From Bacillota bacterium (GTDB lineage: Bacteria; Bacillota; Clostridia; Oscillospirales; Ruminococcaceae), in assembly GCA_023413185.1 (NCBI GenBank), contig JAEZQD010000057.1:1-13247 (forward strand): a stretch of DNA of 13,247 bases, written 5' to 3'. The translations under genes and the position numbers were made by a program. The number at the start of each line of letters is the position of its first letter. Position 1 is the stretch's first letter. The notes beneath the pieces were generated by a model that was not told where the DNA came from, did no database searches, and saw nothing but the letters and a program-made list of their open reading frames with translations. Positions 1 to 7,787 of this stretch are shown piece after piece.

Positions 1-142
1 GGCTCACCACCCCCGCGCACAGCTTAACAAGCTTATCATGCTCTTTGAATAACAAGGTTGTCCACATTCATGATGTTCCAGCATCGCGAATGTGCCTGCT
101 ACCGTTTTTCAAGGTTCATAGCAAAGCATTGCTTTACATTTG

Positions 143-186
143 CAGCAACCCGATTCTACACCCTAAGGCGTAGAATCGGGTTGCTG
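143..186. repeat. Perfect 17-bp stem-loop
   Basis: Arms 143-159 and 170-186 are exact reverse complements (17 bp) around a 10-base loop. No T-run follows on either strand, so it is not a textbook intrinsic terminator, although it could end transcription of a gene to the left of the window. It is the strongest member of a chain of stem-loops running to 385. Confidence 0.75.
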
Positions 187-193
187 TGTCTAT

Positions 194-385
194 CTTGTAC
201 GCATAACGCGTATCAAGCAATAACAAGCCTTCCGGATGTCTTTTAAGACGAGCATCCAAAAGGCTTGTACGAGTGTATGTTTCCGTGCTAAAATGATAGC
301 ACGCAAAACACCTTCCATAAGTCTTTAAGATGTTGTCTCATCTTATCGGCGTATGCATGCACGTTGTCGCAAGCAGCGTGCATGC
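194..385. repeat. Chain of five further stem-loops in the 5' intergenic region
   Basis: Successive inverted repeats are visible. The first is 199-202/208-211, flanked by CTTG/CAAG. The second is 223-231/260-268, with GGATG/CATCC and a GTCTT/AAGAC stem inside it. Then come 284-290/297-303 (7 bp, 6-base loop), 326-332/339-345 (7 bp, 6-base loop) and 355-363/377-385 (9 bp). The last is followed about ten bases later by a G-run and five Ts, so it could act as a weak plus-strand terminator. The rest of 1-683 shows only weaker pairings (for example 496-501/543-548) and no coding sequence I can support. The function is unknown; a structured RNA, a terminator cluster or palindromic DNA are all possible. 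Confidence 0.6.
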
Positions 386-683
386 TGTGGGGGGTTTTTG
401 CGTGCACCCATGCGGAAGTTTTTCAGATAGATTGTATGCTTACGGGTTAGCACAGCATTCAGCTTGGTAAAGACTGTGATTTCGGGCAAGTTAACTGGTG
501 CGCGGGTTTGCTCGCTCGCTTGTCAACAGGCACAGAGAATAGGCACCATATGGTTGTTTGATACCTTTCGTGCATAAAAAAGCACGTTTCGTTTATATGA
601 TGGAATTTTGCAGCGTTTTTTGATAAACTGGTCTTATGAAAGTTCTGCCTATTAACCTAATAAATAAAAAGGGGGATTTTGTT

Positions 684-1238
684 ATGTTGCCGTATTTTAT
701 CGCAATCCTAGTCATCATTGTGATCATTGTGTTATGGGTAATCTCTGCGCAGCGCAAGCTGGTCGTGCTTGATGAGAATGTCAGCAATGCGATGAGCCAG
801 ATTGGGGTGCAATTATCAAGCCGGTTCGATGCCCTTTCCGCCCTGTTAGACCTGGCAAAGGGGTATGCCAAACATGAGAGCGAAACGTTGATTGAAACAA
901 TTAAGTCCAGAAGAAGTGTGATTACCGCGAAGTCCACGCCGGACGATGTACTGAAGCAGGAAGGCATTATCGCCGAGGCCCTGGGCAGAATCTCCATGGT
1001 AACGGAACAATACCCTGATTTAAAGGCCAACCAGAACTATCTAAAAGCCATGGATGCGGTGGAAACGTATGAAAACATGGTGCGCACTAGCCGCCTAATC
1101 TATAACGACAGCGTTACAAAGCTAAACCGTGAGATTCGGATGTTCCCAATCTCTATGATTGCCGGGATGCTGGGCATTACAAAAAGAGAGTATCTGGAGG
1201 GGCAGGAGGCTAAGGCCGATATGCCCAGCATGAAATGA
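684..1238 (+). CDS. lemA: LemA family membrane-anchored protein
   Basis: This 184-residue protein has one N-terminal membrane helix (about residues 4-20) followed by a helical domain. The C-terminal half carries the LemA signature: YPDLKA near residue 113, a tyrosine/asparagine-rich YNDSVTKLN helix and a FPISMIAGM segment. LemA proteins have a helix anchored in the membrane with the bulk predicted outside or at the membrane face; their biochemical role is not settled. The ATG at 684 is chosen because a GGGGG-containing ribosome site lies at 671-677. The in-frame ATG at 636 has no such site and would place charged residues before the helix. The gene abuts the DUF2207 gene, a pairing common for lemA, so the two products probably act together in the envelope. 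Confidence 0.9.
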   Translation: MLPYFIAILVIIVIIVLWVISAQRKLVVLDENVSNAMSQIGVQLSSRFDALSALLDLAKGYAKHESETLIETIKSRRSVITAKSTPDDVLKQEGIIAEALGRISMVTEQYPDLKANQNYLKAMDAVETYENMVRTSRLIYNDSVTKLNREIRMFPISMIAGMLGITKREYLEGQEAKADMPSMK

Positions 1239-1246
1239 GGTGTGGG

Positions 1247-2932
1247 ATGAGAAGGATATCAAGCCGTATCCTGATTGGTCTTTTTCTCTGCATCCTCCTT
1301 TCTGTTCCCGTGCTTGCGGGCAACTCGGTTAATACCATAGACATTCAGGCCGTCATTAACGAGGATGGCTCGATGCATATCACCCAACACTGGCAGGGGC
1401 GCTTTGATGAAGGCACAGAGGTGTATATACCTATGAATGCGCCCGACTATCTGAGCATCAGCGAGTTAACGGTTGCCGACCAAACCCGCGTCTATGACAC
1501 GGTAAACGATTGGAATATTGATGCGAGCTTTGAAGAAAAAGCATATAAAAGCGGCGTTCATTACACCGATAACGGTTATGAAATCTGCTTTGGTATTAGC
1601 CGGTACGGACAAAACAGCTATACCATTACATACAAGCTGGATAACGTGGTTGCCGGTTATGCGGACAGGGATGGCGTGAACTTTCGCTTTGTTAATGACG
1701 AAATGAACACAACCCCTACCGATGTAACCCTTCAAATCCGGCTTGCGGACGGCACGCCCATTACCGATGAAGTCGCCGATATCTGGGGCTTTGGTTTTGC
1801 GGGCACGGTTGTATTCGAGGATGACTGTATCATTGCGAGCACAGATACCCCGATTCGTGCGGAAAACCATATGACCGTACTGTTTTCCTTGGATAAGGGC
1901 ATCCTATCCCCCTCTCGGCAGGAAACTGGCAGCTTTGAAGAGGTAAAGACCAAAGCCTTTGAGGGCAGCGATTACGATGACACCGACGAGGACGCCTCCG
2001 CCTTTAAGGCGATCCTGATCATGCTGGTGTCTATCGGGCTTCCCATCGGTCTAATTATCTTTATAAGCTGGGCGAAAAAGAAAAGCACAGAAAAAAAGCG
2101 CAAAGAGTTTTCTGAGCGGTTTGGGTATTACAGGGAGATTCCGAATGAGGGAAACCTGAGCGCCTCCTATGCGTTGGGTAAACTTTATGATGTGTGTGCG
2201 GATGGTGCGATTCTCTCCACCGGGATACTTCGGCTCATCCAGCTGGGCTGCTTGTCGCCAATCGACACGCAAGAGGTTGGCTTTATGGGTAAAACCAAAG
2301 AGGTGGTCAACCTGCGGCTGATGGGTGGAGCGCGTGCCAATATGGACGAGTATGACGAGTACCTTTATACGGTACTGGAGAGTGCCGCCGGTTCGGATGG
2401 TGTTTTACAGGCTAAGGAGCTGGAACGGTTTGCCGGTCAGAATGACCGTCTGCTTCGTGCCTTTCTCCAAAAGCATGACACCACGGGCAGAACCTATTTG
2501 AGCCAAAAGCACTGCCTGAAGCGATGGAGCGTGCCTGCCAAACTAACCGATCTGACGCCTGCCGGTGAAAAGGAGCTGGGCGAGCTGATGGGTTTAAAGC
2601 GGTATCTGGAAGACTTTTCGCTGATTGCTGAGCGCGGTGTCAAGGAAATGCCAATCTGGCGCGAGCTGCTTACCTATGCCATGCTTTTTGGCATTGCCGA
2701 AAAGGTGGCGGAGCAGATGAAGGAACTGTATCCTGAGGTTTCTTCCGAGCTGACGGAGTACAACCGCAGTATGGTTACCGCTTATTCCTATCAATATCTC
2801 CTTTACAGCAGTATGATACGGTCCGAACAACAGCGTGAGCAGGCAAAGCGCAGCGGTGGCGGCGGCGGATATGCCTCCTTTGGCGGTGGCGGCGGTTCTA
2901 TCGGCGGCGGTTCGGGCGGCGGAACTAGATAA
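1247..2932 (+). CDS. DUF2207 domain membrane protein with glycine-rich C-terminus
   Basis: The 561-residue product has a signal peptide (about 1-25, hydrophobic core then VLAG). An extracytoplasmic beta-rich region of about 200 residues matches the DUF2207 (YciQ-like) pattern. A membrane helix follows at about 253-275, then a basic stop-transfer segment (KKKSTEKKRK) and a large cytoplasmic helical region. The last 25 residues or so are nearly all glycine and serine, a low-complexity tail often seen in this family. I chose the ATG at 1247, with GAGG at 1237-1240 six bases upstream. The alternative ATG at 1235 overlaps the lemA stop as ATGA and adds four residues. Translational coupling to lemA is likely either way. 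The precise function of the family is unknown. The family call is from sequence pattern, with no search run. Confidence 0.87.
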   Translation: MRRISSRILIGLFLCILLSVPVLAGNSVNTIDIQAVINEDGSMHITQHWQGRFDEGTEVYIPMNAPDYLSISELTVADQTRVYDTVNDWNIDASFEEKAYKSGVHYTDNGYEICFGISRYGQNSYTITYKLDNVVAGYADRDGVNFRFVNDEMNTTPTDVTLQIRLADGTPITDEVADIWGFGFAGTVVFEDDCIIASTDTPIRAENHMTVLFSLDKGILSPSRQETGSFEEVKTKAFEGSDYDDTDEDASAFKAILIMLVSIGLPIGLIIFISWAKKKSTEKKRKEFSERFGYYREIPNEGNLSASYALGKLYDVCADGAILSTGILRLIQLGCLSPIDTQEVGFMGKTKEVVNLRLMGGARANMDEYDEYLYTVLESAAGSDGVLQAKELERFAGQNDRLLRAFLQKHDTTGRTYLSQKHCLKRWSVPAKLTDLTPAGEKELGELMGLKRYLEDFSLIAERGVKEMPIWRELLTYAMLFGIAEKVAEQMKELYPEVSSELTEYNRSMVTAYSYQYLLYSSMIRSEQQREQAKRSGGGGGYASFGGGGGSIGGGSGGGTR

Positions 2933-2960
2933 CCGACTTATTAAAACGGAGGAAATGAGT

Positions 2961-3869
2961 ATGGGCTTATTCTCAAAAAAACCCCCTTGCCCCATCTGTG
3001 GCGGCAAGATATCGTGGCTCCTTCCGTCGAAAATCGAGGGAGAATACATCTGTGACACCTGCAACTTAAAAATTGACATGGAGGATGATAAAAGAAACAA
3101 CCTGACTATGCAAGGGCTTAGAGAATATCTGGTATTCTACGACCAAAACCAACGGCTGAAAGAGCTGTTTGAGGTTTCTGAGCGCATCGATTTCGGTCTT
3201 TGGGATACCAAGATTATCTTCGATTTCTCCAGTTCCCTGTTTTGCATGAGTAAAAACCCCGACAAAACCGTATTTGAGGGCAGTCAGCTGCGATCGTTTA
3301 CCATTAAAGAGGACAACATGCCGCTGTTTGAAGGCTCGGCGGAAGGCATTAAACGCTATGCCAGCACCGTGCCGGAGCGTGCTATGGATCTTGCGCCGCA
3401 GATCAACCAGTTTATGATGAGCAGACAGCTTGCCAGAACGATTGACAGGCTGGACGACGGCAAGGTGAATCGAACCGTACCCACACAGTACTTTGACGTG
3501 CCCGAACCTTTCAGGGCCTTTAATGTGGAGCTGCATTTCGACCATCCCTACTGGACGGTTATCAAATGTGATATGGATGGTCCCCGATTCTCAAACGACC
3601 GACCCGATATCAACGACTACATCAATTCATATCAGAGCAGCATCCAGGAAATCGAGAAGCTGGTAAGCGCGTTGCGAGCGGTTGCATTTCCGTGCGCTGT
3701 GGAGCAGTCCTTCGGTCTTGGTGCCTCGGCGTCACAGGCAGCACATACAACCATTGCGCCACCCATTGATGCCATAGAGGAAATAAAAAAGTACAAGGCA
3801 CTGATGGAAGAGGGCATACTATCCCAGCAGGAGTTTGACGCGAAGAAAAAGCAGCTGCTGGGTATATAA
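2961..3869 (+). CDS. Zinc-ribbon (DUF4428-like) and SHOCT domain protein
   Basis: The product has 302 residues. At the N-terminus, CPIC at 10-13 and CDTC at 31-34 form a four-cysteine zinc ribbon of the DUF4428 type. The middle (about 50-260) is a mixed alpha/beta region I cannot assign. The last 35 residues (IEEIKKYKALMEEGILSQQEFDAKK region) are a clear SHOCT domain, a short helical module found at the ends of many Firmicute proteins and thought to mediate oligomerisation. No signal peptide or membrane helix is seen, so the protein is probably cytoplasmic. The ATG at 2961 lies seven bases after GGAGGA (2948-2953). The ATG at 2955 is too close to that site, and the open frame back to 2835 overlaps the upstream gene. 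It sits 28 bases after the DUF2207 gene and is probably the last gene of the operon. Confidence 0.82.
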   Translation: MGLFSKKPPCPICGGKISWLLPSKIEGEYICDTCNLKIDMEDDKRNNLTMQGLREYLVFYDQNQRLKELFEVSERIDFGLWDTKIIFDFSSSLFCMSKNPDKTVFEGSQLRSFTIKEDNMPLFEGSAEGIKRYASTVPERAMDLAPQINQFMMSRQLARTIDRLDDGKVNRTVPTQYFDVPEPFRAFNVELHFDHPYWTVIKCDMDGPRFSNDRPDINDYINSYQSSIQEIEKLVSALRAVAFPCAVEQSFGLGASASQAAHTTIAPPIDAIEEIKKYKALMEEGILSQQEFDAKKKQLLGI

Positions 3870-3947
3870 ACACCCAATAATCAGGCTCTTTTATGACTGT
3901 TGGGGAAAACAAAAAGAGCTTGAAAAGAAAAAACAAAAAACAAAAAA

Positions 3948-4019
3948 GCAGAGCATATTCAAGATAACCTTTAAAATGGTACTGCAACACTCCATTTAAG
4001 GTTTGCGAATATGCTCTGC
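3948..4019 (-). terminator. Intrinsic terminator of the bcsB/GGDEF operon (long hairpin)
   Basis: Arms 3948-3960 and 4007-4019 are exact 13-bp reverse complements. A second, bulged stem lies inside (3966-3979 with 3992-4003). Read on the minus strand, the hairpin is followed by a T-rich tract of about 25 bases (complement of 3923-3947), which fits a rho-independent terminator for the gene ending at 4092. On the plus strand only a short T-rich stretch follows, so termination of the lemA operon may rely on it more weakly. A separate 10-bp stem (3883-3892 with 3912-3921, including one wobble pair) sits just after the plus-strand stop at 3869. Confidence 0.75.
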
Positions 4020-4091
4020 GCTTATTTTACAGAAAAACTGCTAGGAAAAATACTGTCTCGTTGCTTTACGATGCCGGCTGTAAAAGGATCT

Positions 4092-4949
4092 TTATACCAG
4101 TTCCGTGTTTTTTTCCAGTTTCCCCTTTGCCTTTTCAAGAAAAGCAAAGGGGGTGATGTCTTCCCCTTGATACTCCAAGACTCCTACATTCAGATCCATG
4201 GGCGGAGGCTGTTTTGTGTATTTGCTTAAATCCACGCTAAAAACGCTCTGCTTGACACGGTTGACCATTACCTCTGTCATCTGGGGGTTGGTAAACAGAA
4301 GCGTCCCCCATAGATACGGGGTATCGTCCAGCAGGTAGACCACGTCCTCCGTACGCAGGTTGTCACGAATCGCGTCAGAAACGCCGCGAACCGCTTCGGG
4401 GATGGATTGCGCCCCGATGGCGTTGCCCAGCTCCTTGTAGTAGCGGAATTTCCATAGAATCAAAACAAGCTTCATATCATATCGTTTGGATATCTTCATA
4501 TAGGTCAGTGCGTCAATCTCAAAGCCGCGAATGTTTCTAAGCTCGGTAAGATCATCCACCGTGGTCAGCTTAATCAGCTGCCCATGCAGCAGATGGTTTT
4601 CTGCTTGCAGGCGGTGCGGCATCTGGCAATAGACGGCAACCGCCAGGGTAATCAGGGGCATCCAGAGTATCCAAAAATAGCTGGAATAGGATACCGGTAC
4701 GCCGGTTCGCGCAGCTAAAACAAGATGATACGCTAAAAACAGAAAGATGACTGCGGCATTGGCGATTAACCCTACAGCCATGGATGTCAGGTAGGTGAGC
4801 AGGATCACGACGCAGACGATGCACAGCATAATACTGTTTTGTACGATGCTCGCCGTGTTGAGCATAAGAAAGATCGTTCCGCAAAAGCTCAGTACTACGA
4901 TCGAAAAAAACGCAAGATCCGTTCGGAGGGAGTTCTTACGGTTATTCAT
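4092..4949 (-). CDS. Membrane protein with degenerate GGDEF domain, probable c-di-GMP receptor
   Basis: The product has 285 residues. The N-terminal part has about four membrane helices (roughly 12-31, 39-57, 58-79, 90-109). A cytoplasmic GGDEF-fold domain starts near residue 128 with the recognisable DLTELRNIRGF stretch (133-143). At the catalytic position the GGDEF pentapeptide is replaced by DDTPY (208-212), so diguanylate cyclase activity is unlikely. Five residues before it, R199-T-E-D202 keeps the RxxD inhibitory-site motif at its canonical distance. GGDEF proteins with a dead active site and intact RxxD, such as PelD, are known c-di-GMP receptors for polysaccharide synthesis. The start overlaps the bcsB stop as ATGA (4946-4949) and AGGAGG lies upstream, so the two genes are translationally coupled. 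The c-di-GMP binding role is inferred, not shown. Confidence 0.85.
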   Translation of the reverse strand: MNNRKNSLRTDLAFFSIVVLSFCGTIFLMLNTASIVQNSIMLCIVCVVILLTYLTSMAVGLIANAAVIFLFLAYHLVLAARTGVPVSYSSYFWILWMPLITLAVAVYCQMPHRLQAENHLLHGQLIKLTTVDDLTELRNIRGFEIDALTYMKISKRYDMKLVLILWKFRYYKELGNAIGAQSIPEAVRGVSDAIRDNLRTEDVVYLLDDTPYLWGTLLFTNPQMTEVMVNRVKQSVFSVDLSKYTKQPPPMDLNVGVLEYQGEDITPFAFLEKAKGKLEKNTELV

Positions 4950-7018
4950 CTGCTTTTCCTCCTATGCTTTCCTACCAGGAGTACAGCGGAGATGATGAGC
5001 AGTGCCAGAACGCACAACCCCACTGACGCAAGAGGCCAAAGATCAGTTTGACCGATGCCCGGCAGGATAGCCCTTGCGTTATCGGGTTTAAACCGATAAA
5101 AGTACACCGAATCGCTGTCTGCCACAAAGCCGTCCCCCGCAATCCTCCAGATGTTGTCTGCCGAGCCAAGGTACCTTGCCGCTTTCAGCATACCGCCATC
5201 CGTCACACCCGAGATGATGAGCAACGCCCGCTTTTGGGTGCTGTAGGGGGAATACAAAAGCTGTGCCGTGCCCAATGTCGCCCCATAATTGGGCTCGATT
5301 AGCATCTTCTCGTTGGAGCGGATGGTTGTGCCCTTGGGGCTGAACTGGAAGAAGAGTTGATTATTAATCTGGTTAACAACCGGGCTTTGCTCAACCCGCC
5401 CGATGTTAATTACATTGGGTTCTTTTAGATCGCCGATATTTGAGGAGTACACAACTCGCAGCGTACCGGAGTTGTCCTTTTGAAAGCGTCCCAGCGTCAA
5501 CAGGGTCAAGCACAGAACCTTGTAATCCGCCTCGCTGGGGGTTGCGGGCAGAATTACCGTAACATTGTTCATGCGCCCATCTTTGACAAAGGGGTCGGGG
5601 TAGTTTTCAAACAGGTAGGATGATACGTCGGCGGAGTTGATTGTGACGGTGCTTTCTTTTGAGATAAACGCCCACGGCATCTCGTCCTGCCGAAAGGTAC
5701 ACTCCAGATCGGCAATCTCCAGATCAAAGGCGACCTTCACCACAAAGTTGCCCTTCACCAAAAGGTCCGCCGGAATATAGAACGTGGCGGTGTCCGCCTT
5801 TGCATAGTCCTTCGAGAGGGTTTTGCTGCCGATGGGTACATCGTTAACATATACCGTCATCAGCGAGCGGTTAAAGTCGATATTCTCGGAGTAGCGGTAG
5901 GATAAGCTGACTGCGCTTCCTGTTTTTAAAACACGGTTGGGATAGCTTTCAACATAGAACATTGCTTCCTGTCGAAACGGTCCGTGTACATAGCTGCCGT
6001 TATCCGTAAGCCTGCGCGTTGCCTTGGTTGCGTCGTAGGTAAATGTCACATCCTCGGACGCAGATACCCTTCGCCAGTCTGCCTTGACCTGCTGCATATA
6101 CGCCCGGTTTCCAAGCAGCCTGGCCGCATTGAGCAGCGCGCTTGCGTCAATTGCCGTAAGGACAAGCACATTGCAGCCCTCCCGCGGCTTAACCAGCGCC
6201 AAGAGTGCTTCGCCATCTTGTACCACCTGCACCTGCTGCTCGCTTAACAGCCCTTGTATGGACGGCAGCATTGTATTGTAGCGGGTTACATAGATAGCAT
6301 ACTTCTTTGATGAGATTGCGGCCTCGGTTACATTGCCATCAAGGGAGATGCTATCGTAGCTTGATGCGGCGTTTGCCGATATGCCTGACAAGACCATGGC
6401 GGCGGCGGTGAGCTCCGTATCGCTCGCGCCGGGGGTCATAAACACGGTGCTTTGATTGTTCTCAAGCGCGTCAATGCTCGTGAACTGGTCGTATAGGTCC
6501 GAGACGCTTTGAATCTTCGCCGCCGGGGTATAGGATATTGAAACCGAGGTATCTCCAAAAACGGTCATCCAGCTGGCACCCGAGATATCATCCGTACAGG
6601 CTTCGGAGTCGTTTGTGCGGATATAGCTTTCAATCTCAAGAAAGTTGCTCCCCGGTGTAAGCAGCTCGACCGGTATCGGAATCTCGAGCTGCTGCGCCTG
6701 CCCTGTGGTCTGCGGTAAGCGAGAGGAGTAAAACCTTTGCCCGTTGAGCAATAGCGAAAAATTGGATACATCGAAGTGGACGAGCGGTGTAACGGAAAAA
6801 CACAGGGTAAGCACCGCTTCGTGCAGCTCCCATGTTCCGCACTGGAAGTTCATGCCGGTGGTATCAAACAGTCCTGTCATGCTGTAGTCATTTAAAAAGA
6901 ACTCCTGATGAACATACTTGTCCAAAGCCGGCGCTGCATACAGCGTAGGCACAAACAGTAACAGCTGTATGCAAACAAGCAGTACGGCAACGGTTCTTTT
7001 GACGAATTTATTACGCAT
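4946..7018 (-). CDS. bcsB: BcsB-like cellulose/exopolysaccharide synthase accessory subunit
   Basis: The product has 690 residues, close to the usual BcsB length. It has a signal peptide (about 1-28, ending in LYAAP), a large extracytoplasmic region, and one C-terminal membrane helix (about 660-683) followed by a basic tail. Two repeats of the BcsB pattern are visible. Each has an LN/VN-G strand, a lipid-like PIPVELL or IPADLL loop, and then a cysteine followed by W and a serine-rich strand (C141..W150; C440..W449). In Gram-negative bacteria BcsB partners the glycosyltransferase BcsA and guides the polymer; here no BcsA homologue is in the window. The start at 7018 is set by seven Gs at 7027-7033 and by a promoter at 7046-7074, which excludes the longer open frame to 7108. 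The polymer made is unknown. Confidence 0.85.
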   Translation of the reverse strand: MRNKFVKRTVAVLLVCIQLLLFVPTLYAAPALDKYVHQEFFLNDYSMTGLFDTTGMNFQCGTWELHEAVLTLCFSVTPLVHFDVSNFSLLLNGQRFYSSRLPQTTGQAQQLEIPIPVELLTPGSNFLEIESYIRTNDSEACTDDISGASWMTVFGDTSVSISYTPAAKIQSVSDLYDQFTSIDALENNQSTVFMTPGASDTELTAAAMVLSGISANAASSYDSISLDGNVTEAAISSKKYAIYVTRYNTMLPSIQGLLSEQQVQVVQDGEALLALVKPREGCNVLVLTAIDASALLNAARLLGNRAYMQQVKADWRRVSASEDVTFTYDATKATRRLTDNGSYVHGPFRQEAMFYVESYPNRVLKTGSAVSLSYRYSENIDFNRSLMTVYVNDVPIGSKTLSKDYAKADTATFYIPADLLVKGNFVVKVAFDLEIADLECTFRQDEMPWAFISKESTVTINSADVSSYLFENYPDPFVKDGRMNNVTVILPATPSEADYKVLCLTLLTLGRFQKDNSGTLRVVYSSNIGDLKEPNVINIGRVEQSPVVNQINNQLFFQFSPKGTTIRSNEKMLIEPNYGATLGTAQLLYSPYSTQKRALLIISGVTDGGMLKAARYLGSADNIWRIAGDGFVADSDSVYFYRFKPDNARAILPGIGQTDLWPLASVGLCVLALLIISAVLLVGKHRRKSR

Positions 7019-7026
7019 AACGCCAT

Positions 7027-7033
7027 CCCCCCC
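7027..7033 (-). promoter_or_regulatory. Poly-G ribosome binding site of bcsB
   Basis: Seven consecutive Gs on the minus strand, preceded by a run of As, lie eight bases before the ATG at 7018. This decides the start of the BcsB-like protein. Similar G-runs precede lemA and both ABC permeases. Confidence 0.6.
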
Positions 7034-7045
7034 TTTTTTCGGGTC

Positions 7046-7074
7046 TTTATAAAGAATGTACTTTGCTCGGTCAA
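7046..7074 (-). promoter_or_regulatory. Sigma-A type promoter of bcsB/GGDEF operon
   Basis: On the minus strand TTGACC (7074-7069) and TATAAA (7051-7046) are separated by exactly 17 bases, each one mismatch from consensus. Transcription would begin near 7039, leaving a leader of only about 20 bases, too short for a riboswitch. The promoter shows that bcsB is expressed independently of the fragment upstream. Confidence 0.7.
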
Positions 7075-7219
7075 ACACGCGCGAATGAGTAAAAAAATAT
7101 CTGCGCACGGTGCTTATGTAGCTTGTTTTTACTTTGTATTATTCCCAAATGCCATGCTGCATAAGAGCCCGTTTGTATGATAAATGCTTGGCGCACCAGA
7201 TGACGTTTACAGCCTGTGC

Positions 7220-7678
7220 CTAAACATCATACTGCACCTGTGCAATCGCTTTTTCGAGCAGCTGCAACGGGGTTTCAAATTCTTCCGTGTCATAACAGGT
7301 TCCAATTCGTATCTCAAGCTTGGGTGCGTTTCTGCCAAGAATGCCCCGCACATCAAGACCTTCAATCTTTTCGCGCAGCCGCCCCATCAGCATTCTTTCG
7401 TTGTCGGCATCGGTCAGCATGTGTATTCGACTCAAAATGCCCCGACGGATTCGACCATTGACTTGATATAATGTACCCGTTTGATGTGTGGTATGCGGGT
7501 AGTTTGTGTTTCGAAATACCAGACACAGGAACATCACCCATCTAGACAGTGCCGTAAACGCCCACGTCGCCATGATGACTGCCGTAAAGCAAGGATACGG
7601 CTGCATTCTAGGCGTAACAAAGGCAAGGTAATGCCGCCGCTCATACCTATACAGTGGTTTGCTCGCAAAACTAGCCAT
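7220..7678 (-). pseudogene. Fragment of a GGDEF-like domain protein (gene remnant)
   Basis: The frame encodes up to 152 residues. Its last 85 residues or so (codons from about 7474 to 7222) align by eye with the end of the degenerate GGDEF domain encoded at 4092-4949. Shared features are an arginine/lysine-rich helix ending in IEGLDV against VFSVDLS, an LEIRIG against LNVGV strand, and LEKA in the final helix. The first half of a GGDEF domain is missing. The 65 residues or so before it look unrelated, and no ribosome site precedes the ATG at 7678 or internal ATGs. I read it as the 3' remnant of a paralogous gene, possibly the former first gene of the bcsB cluster. It could instead be a short expressed protein. 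Confidence 0.5.
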
Positions 7679-7787
7679 AACTGAATAAATATGATATCAT
7701 TGTCAAAGGTTTAATCGGGGAATAACGCAGAATCATTAGTGAAAGGTGGCTGGGTTGACCCTGCTTGTATACAGAAAGAGGATTATT

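Noticed and set aside
1..52. Open frame reading AHHPRAQLNKLIMLFE then stop, possible 3' end of a gene entering from the left
   Set aside because: Seventeen codons with no recognisable family and no supporting context on the left; it could be chance.
58..246. A 62-codon open frame on the plus strand
   Set aside because: It runs through the perfect 17-bp hairpin at 143-186, has no ribosome site and an unnatural composition rich in cysteine, arginine and phenylalanine.
7019..7108. Longer bcsB start at 7108
   Set aside because: The promoter lies inside this stretch, and the extension would bury the signal peptide behind 30 non-hydrophobic residues.
7019..7220. Possible c-di-GMP riboswitch upstream of bcsB
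   Set aside because: The promoter at 7046-7074 leaves a leader of only about 20 bases, and I found no conserved aptamer sequence.
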